Origin: Jacaranda mimosifolia
Lineage: Eukaryota > Streptophyta > Magnoliopsida > Lamiales > Bignoniaceae
Direction: 5' to 3'
Assembly (NCBI GenBank): GCA_018894105.1
Contig: CM032131.1
Span: 2,506,501-2,570,500 of the forward strand
DNA: 64,000 bases
The notes under the pieces are model-generated. The model searched no databases. It saw only the letters and a program-made list of their open reading frames with translations, and was not told where the DNA came from. The first letter of the stretch is position 1; each line of letters opens with the position of its first letter. A program made the translations under genes and the position numbers. Below, one piece after another: positions 47,000-60,025 of this stretch.

Positions 47000-49900
47000 T
47001 ATGGCACCGCACCCAGGATAGCCCACAAGCCGAGATACCACCCAGTTCAGTCTTAGATTGAACCCACAATATAGTCATTAGGCCCATCAAAAAAAAATTT
47101 TTCGAAAGTTATCAGAGAGCAACAACAAGCTTCAATCTAAACAAACATTAACAAAAGTACAGTTTACATACATTGATTGATTCCATAGCATTCATTATTC
47201 CATCTATACCACAAACCTTAATTTCATCCTAACATATCACAACATCATTGAGTGTAAAACTTAACTTACGATTGAACCCATAAATAATTACAAACACATG
47301 TTCTATTATTAGAAACAACAGTGGATTTTATCTACCAAACCTCAACAAAAGTACTTTATACAAACCATAACTAATCTCATAATATTCAACATAATATATA
47401 CACCCTGCAGATGTTAAAATTCAGACCTAACATATCATAACATCTCTAGGGTATACAAAATGTCCAAGAGTACTCATAAGCGTGTACAAGCATTTTTCTA
47501 TTATAAAATATGTTGGTTGATCCAAGCCTGCAGTTCAAGTTCGTCACTTAATCCTGTCTGAGAAAATCAAAGAAATACAAGTCCAAAGGACTTAGTGAGG
47601 GATATTCGTAATAATAAGCAGTACGGATCTGTCGATGAAGAATCAACTCAAGGGATCATAATTTAACAGACATAGAAAGAACATATCAGATACAAATAAC
47701 AGTTTTAGCAAATAGGAATTTCTCCTTTCTTATTGCTCTATGAACAGTTTACAAACAATCGAATATTGTTGAAATAAAATAATCCCAAATAACATATGCC
47801 GTCCAACGAATCAAAACATAACAGGCATATCAGATTCTCCTTATACCAGTCAGTCAGACAGACAGTCAATCAGTCAATCAGTCAGTCAATCAATCAGTTA
47901 TTCAATCAATCAGTCGATCAGACATGTCAGCACGTCCCGAGCATAATAGCTGGAAATAACTTATCAGCTCGTCCCAAGCTCAACAACTGGGAACAACTTA
48001 TAAGCTCGTCCCGAGCTCAATAGGTAGGAAAAACTTATCCCAGTCAATCAGTCAGTCTTACCAAAGCATGATAGCTCAGTACATGGCAAATGCCCATACA
48101 GTCTGTATGGTAAGTTGCTAATGCCCAGGGGGAAATTCCTAGCGCCTTGCTGATACTAGATAAAATAAGTGTGCCAGCGAGGCAACAGATAATAGTATAG
48201 GACAATACAAAAATGTCGATAAGATAATACGATATCAGTAAACAATTCAGATAAGCCAATATGGCCATTTAAAGCTGTAACGGATAACAAATATGCTGGC
48301 AAGGCAACATATAACAATACAGGACAGTACAGATAACAAGATAGTAAGAAGCAACAGGGTGATACAGATAATAGGCAAGAGTTTTGGGTGCCAGAACAGA
48401 CAGGATTCAGAATCGATATCAAGCAATAACCCTCACAGGGGTATACACATCATATAACAGATAACAATCGAGATCTTAAACATTTCTCAGATTTCAACAA
48501 ATCTGGATATAGTAAAGTACAGTACAGAAACAGAAACCCTCACAGGGGTTTATCACGATAGCAGATAGGTATGAGAAAGTGCCAGATTGGCAGACCCTCA
48601 CCTCTGTAGTCTCAGAAAAAGCAATCCACAATCAGCAATTTATTGGTCAGCAGGACCTACTTCTTTGCCACCCAACCAAAAGAGTATATTTACTATTAAA
48701 ATCCTTATTCAACCCTTAATAATCCTTAAAAATTACAATTATTCCATTAACAATCTAAAATCACTAATTGCTCAGCTAATACAATAGTTTTAGGGTTGGC
48801 TCGACATAAACATTATGGAATCTTGCTAATCACGTCAGTCTCAAGAACGAGATAATGTCAGGTCCTTAATTACATAATTAACCTCGTATTATTACACCAA
48901 ATCAATAATAATGGTCCAATCGTCATAATTAATCCAATTATTGCCACTTAAGTCTCGAATTCATGAAATCCTCAACTTAGGGTTTAAATCCTTTAACTAA
49001 CTCAATTAACCCAAATTATCATATGACAAATTCGAATCCGGTCCACTAAATTGTATAATCATACATGCATGGGAATTTATATACCAATCATATATCAATT
49101 CTTTATTCTTTGGCATAATATAAGATTTATGAGAATAATGGTACAACATATATGTATATATATTGGCATAATCCCCAACCCAACTCCTTTACCCAAGATC
49201 CGATTATTGAAGCTCTAGAATCACAAACCAATAACACCACCCTGATCGTTGCGACCATATGATGATACTGTCTTAGCTCCGCCACTGCGGAGACAGTCAC
49301 CAACACCACCAAAAGATGCGTTTCAACCTCAGCAATCTAAAGCCATGGTCAATTTCAAGCTCAGCCACTGGGAAGGTCCTCAATTAGCCAGAAAATGCCA
49401 CTAACTTCCTCAACGCCGCCGCATCTGCACTCCTCCTGATTCAGCTCCGTTGGTCACTAGTTCGCAAAATTAAACCCACCAACTCATTCAGGGAGCTGAA
49501 CCCCACAAGACCCAACTTGTCTGCCCCCATAGGTTGCCGAAACGCTATGTCAGTCACCTTCCTTCATAGCTCAACTCCGGTAATGATTTTTTGGCCGTAT
49601 ACCGCTGCGTTCTAGTTGCATGTGGTACGGGCGTGTTCACCATGAAGAGCTGAAGAAGATGGTTGGTTTGGTTTTTTGTTTTGGGTTGGTCGCGCGCGCG
49701 AGAGAGAGAGAGATAGAGAGACAGAGAGATAGAGAGTACTCAGTGGAGGAAAAGAAGAAATGAGGAAGAAAATGGGAGGGGGAATGTATATCTAAAATGC
49801 ATTTTTCCAACTTAGTAAATTGACCCCAGAATTTTCTTCCCGGCCTCGATTGAGTCTTCCAAGGTTTTCTTAATCTTCAATTCGGTCCCAAAACTAAGTT

Positions 49901-50125
49901 AGTACCTCAAATTCACCCATTTGACGCAAAATGATTCCATGCAAACCCCTAGAATTCATAAAATGGTCCAATTGAATCTTCTCAAATTGCGATTCGAACC
50001 CAAAACTTTCAATCTCCTTGCAATTAAATTCTTTTATTTATTTTTTGAGCCCTAAAATCTGATTAACCGATATCTTGATTTGTAAATCCTCATTTTCTCA
50101 AATACCCAATTTTAGGGGTGTTACA
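47000..50125 (-). repeat. Element C 5' LTR
   Basis: 3126 bp, partner of 40872-44014. Its inner end is mutated (tatggcaccgc in place of tgtagcacc). It carries a (GA)n tract at about 49695-49735 and cagt-rich repeats at 47845-47925. Confidence 0.9.
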
Positions 50126-51023
50126 CAATCAATGATATATATATATAGCATTTTTTCCCCTAATTTTTTACATAAAATCATATTGCAACAACTTGAAAAA
50201 ACTAAGGAAGGGCTCCACAATATTAAAAGTATGCTAAACCTGCAATGATTAATTAATAGAAAGCCTCATAATCAGCAGACATCAAAGCATGCAAGTATTA
50301 TATATATGTTGTATATTTCAAAATTATCTATGCTATATAAAAAGAAAAAAAGACTTTACACCTATAAAATGGTGGTTTTGACACCGCTACACTAAATTAT
50401 TAAATACCTATTTTATCCATATATATTTTATTGATTGAAAAAGAAATTTAAGATTACGAGTGAAATTTTATTTTTTTTAATAGATATTTATTTATCTCCC
50501 ATATATATTATCTTTTCTTCCTTCATTTTCTTCTCTTCTCCTACCCCAAAAATTCCATAAACTAATCATATATTCTTCCAAAATTAACACCACAAAATTA
50601 CCCAATTAATTTTTTTTAATTATTATCTACCTCGAATTCAGTCCATATGAATAAGGAAAACCCAAACACTCTAGAGACAACATGGAAATTGAAGATCTAG
50701 ATTGAAATAAAAAATTATTATCAGGTCTTGTTTTTTAAGCATAATTTTATATTTTTTAAGTGATAAATTTATTTTGAGTATTTTATTATTTAAAATATAT
50801 AATTAACATTTATAGTATGATAATATAAATTTACAATATAGTAATGGTGTGCAACATCAATTAATTAAAAAAAAAAAAAGGAAACCGCGGTTATAATTTT
50901 TTTTGGATAAATATAAAGGCGTGAGTTTTTGTCACAACCCCCGTCTTTCCACAGAAAATACCAGTATTATCCTTCATTATTTGAGGTCAAATAATAAGGA
51001 ATTTCTTACAAAGGTTTCAAATC
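50126..51023. other. AT-rich region downstream of the defensin-like gene
   Basis: No gene or repeat recognised. The part just below 51023 would be the 3' untranslated region of the defensin-like gene. An aataat word on the minus strand near 50977 is a possible polyadenylation signal. Confidence 0.45.
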
Positions 51024-52073
51024 TTAGTTGTGGTCACTTCCGATTAATGCTTTCACATTTGGGATAGCAGAAGTCCTATTATACCCTCCTGGAAGGGGGC
51101 AAAAATATTGGCAATAGCAATAAGGTTTTCCACGTACAATATGACATGTTCCTATTTCAAGCTCGCTTCTGTATATTTCAACGCACAAGTCCATGCAGAA
51201 CAAACCCCCTCTCGGCCCTTGATTGCAACTCGGAACACTCACCAAGTTGTGGCAATTCCGAAGAAACCTTCTTCTCCCTTCTGCACAACAAATATGTACA
51301 TATTTTCAAAAGAAAAATTAGCATAAGCTACATCCTAGAAATAGTGATTGAATTACAAAACTGTGTAAATTGTTTCAAATAACGAGCGCGATTCAATTAT
51401 TAAAAACATATAATTGGTTTATAAAAGAAATGAATGTGAGAATCAGACAATCTCTTAAATAACTTACTGTATTCTCAATTTTTAGTGTCTTTTTAGATTA
51501 TATACTAGATTCACAAAATGTACCTTATGTTAGAGGTACTTACTATTGATACATGCCATTCTCTTCATAATATATACACACAATAGCAATAGTTTTATAT
51601 GTTTGTCAACAATTTGCAATTTCCTAAAAACATGGATCTGCAATTATTATTAGAATTCCTTCTTCAACAAAACTTTGCCCTCTTTCACAAAAAGTTGCGC
51701 AACACATGATTCCATTCCCATCGAGTCGTACAATAGCCTAAAGACCATAGAACTTTTAAGGGACAAGAACAAGATAACGAGAGACAAAGAGCTACTACTT
51801 ATCCTGTTTGCCACTACTCGCAACAACCAAAGCAAAACATCCTTTGTTTTAACACATTGAGGTCCAAGAGGAGGCTAGCAATTCTTGCCAACTGCTTTTT
51901 TCATTTCTAAACGACATAAAGTGACCCATGGGTGTACAGCGCAAAACCTATACAAATAAGGGCGGAAAAAAAAAAAAAAAGGAACAAAGAAAACCTCAAA
52001 AAAATACGATCATACCTGAACATTGAAAGGCGAGCAAAATCATCAATAAAAATAATGCCAGGAATTTCCTCAT
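51024..52073 (-). CDS. Defensin-like (DEFL) secreted cysteine-rich peptide, two exons
   Basis: Exon 1 is 52073-52016 and exon 2 is 51280-51024. The 735-bp intron has donor TCAG|GTATGA and acceptor TTGTTGTGCAG|AAGG, phase 1. The predicted protein has 104 residues. Exon 1 encodes a hydrophobic signal peptide starting MRKFLALFLL. Exon 2 supplies eight cysteines spaced C-x8-C-x9-C-x3-C-x12-C-x8-C-x1-C-x3-C. They include the CxxxC, GxC (GTC) and CxC elements that define the plant defensin CS-alpha-beta fold; the final C-x1-C-x3-C spacing is canonical. A 24-residue tail after the last cysteine is unusual and may be a C-terminal propeptide. Splicing keeps the frame and there is no stop or frameshift. 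A phase-1 intron just after the signal peptide is the typical DEFL gene layout. Family members act in antimicrobial defence or reproductive signalling; which applies here cannot be told. A recently silenced copy is the main alternative. Confidence 0.82.
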
Positions 52074-52125
52074 TTTGATACCACAAGAAAGTTTTTTGTA
52101 TGAAGAAGACCTTTAGATATGTTCA

Positions 52126-52132
52126 TTTTATA
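52126..52132 (-). promoter_or_regulatory. TATA box of the defensin-like gene
   Basis: On the minus strand cactataaaatgaac stands 53 bp before the start codon. Transcription would begin near 52095-52100, leaving a leader of about 25 bases. Region 52140-52650 upstream is AT-rich and holds no other recognised element. Confidence 0.75.
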
Positions 52133-52650
52133 GTGATCTTTTTGGGCATGGTGATTTTCACAATCAATATGTTTACAATTTTGTTTATGTTGGCATTAAA
52201 TGTGGATTTCATATTCATATGGTGTAGAATTGTTAATCCTACCAAGTAAGGTAAAAATGCATGGTAATGCTTGAAATTGGATTATACAATTTAGTCAAAT
52301 TAATCATCATGAGATTCTAATTATAGCTAGAATATGATATTATCAATAACAATCATATTGCAGATATATATTATATAAATCTTAGCTGTAAATGTTTGGG
52401 ATTATATGAATTACAAATGCTATAATTTCTGTCTTATCCTTTTAAGTATTTAAATCCATCCCTTTCCAATAAATTTAAAAAAGTACTGTTACATATTACC
52501 TGTCTATACTAATGGAAGACTTGCGATTATGATTTTGAAGCTGAAATTCACTAATATTCATGCATATGTTTAAAATAGATAAAGTTCATAAATCAAATTA
52601 TTATTTATTTACCATATTGTATATCTTTGAATAAATCAAACTAATATATA

Positions 52651-55600
52651 TGTGACACCCCACTCTGGGTAATCCAAAGTTGAGATATCAAAACGTTCCA
52701 TTCAATAATTCTGAACCTAAAAGACAATTCAATAGGCCCATAATCAAACATTTCATGCTCATCAGAAATAGCAGCGGATTCAAACTTAAACAAACCTGAT
52801 AAACCGTAAAGTAAAGGCTAAGATTCACATTCTTACATAACAAAATATTTACAATCCCACAAGTCATCCATATTAACATGACATATCACGACATCTCGCG
52901 TCCATACTTAGCTATCAGATGATTTCCATATATACATTCAACATCTGATCTATTACAAAACATACTCCTGTCCAGCCTGGAGTCCTAATTCCTCGCTTAG
53001 TCCCTATCTGAGAGAATCAAAATAAACAGGGGGATAAGTCCAAAGGACTTAGTGAGGGATAACTGTAAGCATAACAGAAGGAATCTGTTGAGGAAGAATC
53101 AACTCAACAGACTGTAAATCAACAGTCAGGCAGAACAAATCAGAATACGGTCAGACAGTCGATCAGGAAGGCAGTCAGTCAGTTGCATTCAGTCAGTCAG
53201 TCAAGCATGCAATCAGTTAATCAGTATGGAAACAATCAAAATCAATCAATAAATAGATCAGATCAATCGAATCAATCTAACAGATAATATCATAACAATC
53301 ATATCAGTCCCTTAACAGCTCGTCCCGCTTTACAGCTGGGTGCATATCAGCACGCCCCACTTTACAGTTGGGAACAACATATCGGCTCAATCGAATCAGT
53401 CTAACAAATCATATCAAAACAATCATATCAGTCGCTTAACAGCTCGTCCCACTTTACAGCTCGGAACAACATATCGGCTCATCCTGCTTAATAGCTGGGA
53501 ACAACATATCAGATCAATCAAATCAGTCTAACAAACCATATCAAAACAATCATATCAGTCGCTTAACAGCTCGTCCCGCCTTACAACTGGGAACAACATA
53601 TCGGCTCGTCCCGCTTAACAACTGGGAACAACATATCAGCACGTCCCGCTTTACAGCAGGGAACAACATAGCAGATCGGTAATAGATAACAGACAGTCGG
53701 ATATCAAATCAACAGATAACAGTACGGACGGATAACAGATGTCAATCGAAGGATAACAGTAGATGCCCAGGAATAGCCCTAGCACATCACTTATACCTAG
53801 GAATAACCATAGCATATGGCTGACAAACTGAATACCCAGGGAATAGCCCTTAGCGTACACAGACTTACAGAACGAATACCCAGGGAATAGCCCCTAGCGT
53901 ACACAGACTTACAGATACTCAAGGAATAGCCCCTGACATATCAGACGTACAGACAATTCAGAACAGTATAGAAGTGCCGACAGGGCAAACAGTAACAGTA
54001 TCGGACAATACATATATCAGAACAAACAGATAACAGAATGAACATATAACATATGTCAGAAAACTTTCTAGGCGCCAGAACCAACAGAAAACAGAATCAA
54101 AACAGAAACAACCCTCACAGGGGTGTCCGAATCAGATAACAGAATATCAAAGATCTTAACAGATCACAAATTTCAATAACAGTACAGTCAGTTCAGAAAC
54201 AGTAACCCGCACAGGGGTTTATCACAAATACCGATAAATGAAATGAAGTGCCAGATTGGCAGACCCTCACCTTCGTAATCTCAGAAGTGCTATCACAGTC
54301 AGCAGCCTATTTTTTCGTGGGACCCACTTCGTCGTTACCTATCCAAAAGGTAATATTTATAATCAAAATCCATACTTAATTCTATTAATCACAATTATAC
54401 CATTAACGATCCAGGTTCCCTAATTTATCAATTAATATGGTATCTCATTCCTATTTCAAGGTCATGGACATAATCCTAATCACGCAATAGGATTAAACTT
54501 ACATAATCAATTCCTAATCAATGTCATAAAATCTTATAATATAATCCTTAGTACTATAATAAGTCCAAGTTTTTGCATTATGCATAAGTCCGGGTCCATT
54601 TAATCCATATTCCATAGCATGGGAAACCAACACACACATATATATATATATATAGCATATCATCATCCTCAAATTCTATTCTTGGCATGGATACAAACTC
54701 AATAAGAAAATATACATATGCATGTACATATATATATACACACACACAACAACTTTCTTCAATCCTTTACCGCAACTACGCAACGAAACCTCAGATTCAC
54801 GAACCAACCACGCCACTACGTTTGCCACGTCGAGAGGAAGAAACTATCCTCCCGCTGCCGCTGGCCACCGTCCGCCGCCGCCGGAAAATTCCCAAACTCC
54901 GCAGTCTTGCTCCTCTCGAGCTCCTGAGTCCAAATATGCTGTCGATTTTCTGTTTCGAGCTTCGAGGCCACCAAAAAATCCAATTTTTAGCCCCAAAACC
55001 AACTCCTCCGCCCAACTCTGATCACCATTTTTCTTCTCCTCTGCCGCGCCTCAACCACATGCAACCACCCAGAACTCTTCTCCACACCTAGAGCTTTCAA
55101 CACCACCCCTCAACAGTCCAAAATATCATCGGAAAACAAGAGACCCACTTCACCCGAAAATCGGGTCTTCCTCCGCCATGGAGCTCCGCCGTCCGATTGT
55201 GTGCATGGTGGAGGAAATGAAATCAGGGATGGTAGGGGAAGAGATTGGTGAAGTCAGATTGGAGTTATGGTGGTCTCCGGAGAGAACCGTGGTGGTGTTG
55301 ACTTCGGTGGAAGAAGAAAAAAAAGAGAGAAAATGGTGGAGAAGAAAGAAAAGAAAATGGAGAAGGAAAGCTGCCTGTTTGGTTTAAAAATCCAATTTCC
55401 TATTTTTCAATTTAGTCCCTGAAATTATGAGACTCCTCAATTGATTCCCATAATTTCTGAAAATTGCTCCCAAATCCTCGTTGACTATGCTTCTTCCATG
55501 CAAACCCCCAAGTCAAGAAAATGTGTCAATTGAATCCTTAAAATTGCAATTCTCACCCCCAAACTTCCAATTTCCTTGCAATTAAGTCCTTTTAATATTA

Positions 55601-55684
55601 ATTATGAGCCCTAAAATCCGATTAACCGAAATCTTAATTTCTAAATTCCAATTTTCTGAAATACTGAATTTTAGGGGTGTTACA
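52651..55684 (-). mobile_element. Solo LTR E with perfect TSD
   Basis: 3034 bp; the complement runs TGTAACACCCCTAAAATTCAG to GGGGTGTCACA. The flanking pentamer atata is identical on both sides (52646-52650 and 55685-55689). No interior is present. It sits about 0.5 kb upstream of the TATA box of the defensin-like gene, in the same orientation. A coding-like GC-rich leader segment is at 54780-55380. Confidence 0.93.
53262..53680. repeat. Higher-order tandem repeat in LTR E (~126-bp unit of 38-bp subunits)
   Basis: The words atcaatcgaatcagtctaaca start at about 53262, 53386 and 53514. Each unit contains two subunits of the cagctcgtcccgctttacagctgggaacaaca type, and extra subunits follow at the end. 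A separate ~48-bp repeat (gaatacccagggaatagcccct) occupies 53765-53935. Confidence 0.87.
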
Positions 55685-55689
55685 ATATA

Positions 55690-56157
55690 CATCTCCAAAA
55701 ACCTGCAAAAATATTTCCTAATACAAAGAACTTATTCCCTCCTTTTTCTTCCAAAAAGATCCCACCATTAATTAATTTTTATAGTAACTACATACGCATC
55801 GTGAATCTGAACTACAATATTTTTGGATGAATTATATATCACCACGCTTAACTGTTAAAAAAAAAAAAAGAAGTAGTTAAAAAAATTAAATGACAATATA
55901 AAAATTGTCAATAATGATATATATTGTGGTAATAATTTTTATTTTGTCATCAATGATGCTTTTTAAATAGTAATAGTTTTTGCTAAATCAGTATTCTAAG
56001 TTATCATTATTAACAATTAATAACACATGCATGGTGACAACTAAGTGATAGAAAAAATTATCACAATATGTTATGATAATATTTTTATGACCATCATAAG
56101 CTGTCACTAATTATTAATATTAATAACAAATTAAATACAATTTTTCTTGCTATGGAA
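55690..56157. other. AT-rich spacer
   Basis: Between solo LTR E and the Helitron array. Short self-complementary words (gtgataat, ttatcac) hint at an old MITE, but no ends could be set. Confidence 0.4.
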
Positions 56158-57179
56158 TCTAATATCTATAAAATAAAATGATGTTCAGCCGAATCAATCC
56201 TATTTTAAGAATGTTTGTTTTGTGGCAATGATGTGAATAAGTTATTTTTATCCCTTTTTACCATCTCAACATCTTCCATTTATAGTTTACTATAAAAATG
56301 AGTTATTTTATTATTTCTATAAAATACTATGTTAAATGACTTTTTTGTAACTCCAGATATATCTAAGGATTGTAAGTACTCCATATCTCTTAATTTGACC
56401 TTCCATATTAATCTAATCTAACATATATATAAAGTAAAATGATGTTCAACCCTATTTTAAAAATATTAATTTGTTATATGGCAATGAGATGGATAAGTTA
56501 TTTTTATCCTCTTTTTGTCATCTCAACATCTTCCATATAAAGTTTACTATAAAAATGATTTATTTTATTATTACTATAAATTACTCTATTAAATAATTAT
56601 GTTGTAACTCCATATCTAATAATGGTAAGTACTCCATATCTATAAATTTGACCTTCCATATTAATTTTTGTATTATTTGTCTCTATACATATTAGTTAAT
56701 ATATATACATACATATATATATATATATTAGTTTAAATTTTAGTGCATGGAGCATGGAGTATTAAATTTTTAGTGCTTCGTGTGTGTGTAAAATAAAATA
56801 CGTTTTGTTTCATAGTTTTATATTTTAATCACTAAGACTTAGAACTTTCTTAGTAAAAATTATTTTCAATTGAATTTTTTAAAAGCAATTCTATTACTTT
56901 TAATATGTTTAATATTTATACTTTTATGGATCCAATTATAATTTACATGTTAACTAGCTATATTTATATTATTGGTTCAAATTAGATTATAACCCACGTT
57001 ATTAAGGTAACATATTTATTTCAAATAAAGTAAAACGATGGTAATTTATTTTAAAATAATAATTTTGAGACTGCATATCTTAAAGAATTTTAAAATCTTA
57101 CCAAATATAGTACAACCATTATTGCCTTTAATCATTAAGAATAATTATTATGTTTGTTTTGTTAACCTTTGTGATTAAC

Positions 57180-57336
<157 letters not shown>

Positions 57337-58827
57337 ATATATAATAAATGTCAAGTTATTATATAAATGGCTAATTTGGGTACGTAAATTTAGCTATTGA
57401 CATATTTATACCGAACATTTAATTTTTATTTCATAAATTCAAGCATTGAGTATGGATAGTAGTTTTGACCTTTTTTATTTATTATTTATTTTTTGTTATT
57501 TTGAAATAGTAAGATTTTTTATAACACTTATATGTTTAGTCCAAAAAATTTTACTTTAATTTAATATTCCCTAAAATGTATTTTATTCCACAATTCGACA
57601 TTTTAATTATGTTAAGTTCCTTAAGCTTAGCTCATAATCCATATAAATAATATATACTAAAAACAACTGAACATGTAATACACTAATAATTAAAGGTACA
57701 AAAATATAATTTTCTTTTCTCTTCACCTCTATAGGATCATTTGCTTGGTGAATTAGATTCCATTTGTTTTATTATGCATGTATTTTGTAATTATTATATG
57801 ATTTATTAATATTAATAGATTTTTATGTTTATGAGTCAGGTTAATTTATAAAAGAAATTCAAAGTCTCGATTTTATGATGAATTAAAATTTTATATTTAT
57901 TTTTTGCTTTTGATTGATTTTTTGTTCGCTTTCTTTATATTATAGTTTTCCTTTAACCCAAGATTATTTTTTTTTTTAATTACTTTGTTAGTTCAACGTT
58001 TCAAGAATCTAATATATATATATATATATAAAGTAAAATGTTGTTCAATCCTATTTTAAGAATATTTGTTATATGACAATGATGTGGCAATGATGTGCAT
58101 AAGTTATTTTTATCCCTTTTTGCCATCTCAATATCTTCCATATATAGTTTACTATAAAAGTGAGTTATTTTATTATTAATATAAAATACTATATTAAATG
58201 ATTTTTTAGTAACTCCATATCTAATGATAGTAAGTACTCCATATCTATAAATTTGACCTTCCTTATTAATTTTTGTATTATTTCTTTCTATACATGTTAG
58301 TTTATATATATGGAATTAACATATATATATATATATACATATTAGTTTGGGTAAAATTGATGGTTTGATGCATGGAGCATTAATTTTTTAGTGCTCTCTC
58401 TGTCTCTCTCTCTCTCTATATATATATCTGTGTGTGTGTGTGTAATAAAATATGTTTTATTTCATAATTTGATATTTTAATCATTAAGACTTGGAACTTT
58501 TGAAAAAATTATTTTCAATTGATTTTTTCAAAAGGAATTTTATTACTTTTCATTTGTTTAATATTTACACTTTTATGAATGCAATTATAATTTACTTATT
58601 AACTAGCTATGTTTATATTATTGGTTCAAATTAGATTATAAACCACATTATCAAGGTAAAATATTTATTTCAAATAAAGTAAAATGACGATTAATTTATT
58701 TTAAAATAATAATTTTGAGATTGCATATGTTAAGAAATTTTAAAATCTTACCAAATATATTACAATCATTATTGCCTTCAATCATTAAGAATAAATGTAT
58801 GTTTCGTTAACTTTTGTGATTGACAAA

Positions 58828-58879
<52 letters not shown>

Positions 58880-59442
58880 ATAAATGGTAAGTTATTATAT
58901 AAATGGCTAATTTGAGTACGAAAATTTAGCTATTGACATATTTATGTTAAATATTTAATTTTTATTTCATAAATTCAAGCATTGAGTATGGATAGTAGTT
59001 TTGACCTTTTTTCTTCTTGTACTTTGAAATGGTACAATTTTCTATGACACTTTCTATGTTTAGTCCGAAAACTTTTACCTTAATTTAATATCCCCTAAAA
59101 TATATTTTATTCCACAATTCGACATTTTAATTACGTCAAGTTCCTTAATCTTAGCTCATTATCCATATAAATAATGTATATTAAAAACAACTGAACATGT
59201 AATACCCTAATATTTAAAGGTACAAAAATATTTTTTTCTTTTTTCTTCACCTCTATAGGATCATTTGCTTGGTGAGTTAAATTCTATTTGTTTTCATTAT
59301 CATGTATTTTGTAATTATTATATGATTTACTAATATTAATAGATTTTTACGCTTATGAGTCAGGTTAATTTATAAAAGGAATTCAAAGTCTCTATTTTGT
59401 GGTAAAGTACAATTTTATATTTATTTTGTGCTTTTGATTGGT

Positions 59443-59489
<47 letters not shown>

Positions 59490-60025
59490 TATGGTTTTCC
59501 TTTAACCCATGATTTATTTATTTTTTTAATTATTTTGTCAGTTTGATGTTTCAAGAATATTTACAATAAGATTTTTGTTAGTTTTTTATAAATTACTATT
59601 TTTCTTCAATATTTATAATATTTATGATTATTACTTGGTGCAACACAAGGGATCAAAACTAGTATATATAAAGTAAAATATTGTTCACTGGATAAAAAAA
59701 AAAAAAAGGAAAATACAGTTCAATTCTATTTTAAAAATATTTGTTATGTGGCAATGATAAGTTATTTTAATCCCGTTTTTGCCATCTCAACATCTTCCAT
59801 ATATAATTTACTATAAAAATGAGTTATTTTATTATTAATATGAAATACTATATCAAATTATTTTTTTGTAACTCTATATCTAATAATGGTAAGTACTCCA
59901 TATCTATAAATTTGACCTTCCATATTAAATTTTGTATTATTTCTCTCTATACATATTAGTTTGTATATGGAATTAATATATATATATATATATTAGTTTA
60001 TGTATTTATTGTCGTTTTAATGCAT

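Larger units (their letters stand above)
40872..50125 (-). mobile_element. Element C: internally deleted long-LTR Ty3/gypsy retrotransposon
   Basis: LTRs at 40872-44014 and 47000-50125 flank a 3-kb interior read on the minus strand: primer site, gag, pol remnants, polypurine tract. The ends are TGTAACACC and GGTGCTACA. Flanking pentamers are aaata and caatc, so no TSD is visible, unlike B, E and F. The pol gene has the same missing segments as element B. Many stops make it inactive. Confidence 0.9.

Noticed and set aside
51650..51860. Frames on both strands between the two defensin-like exons
   Set aside because: They fall inside the predicted intron, have no recognisable motif and overlap each other as complements.
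54687..55387. Overlapping GC-rich frames in LTR E that look coding
   Set aside because: They lie in the leader-like part of a solo LTR, disagree in strand and frame, and have no recognised domain.
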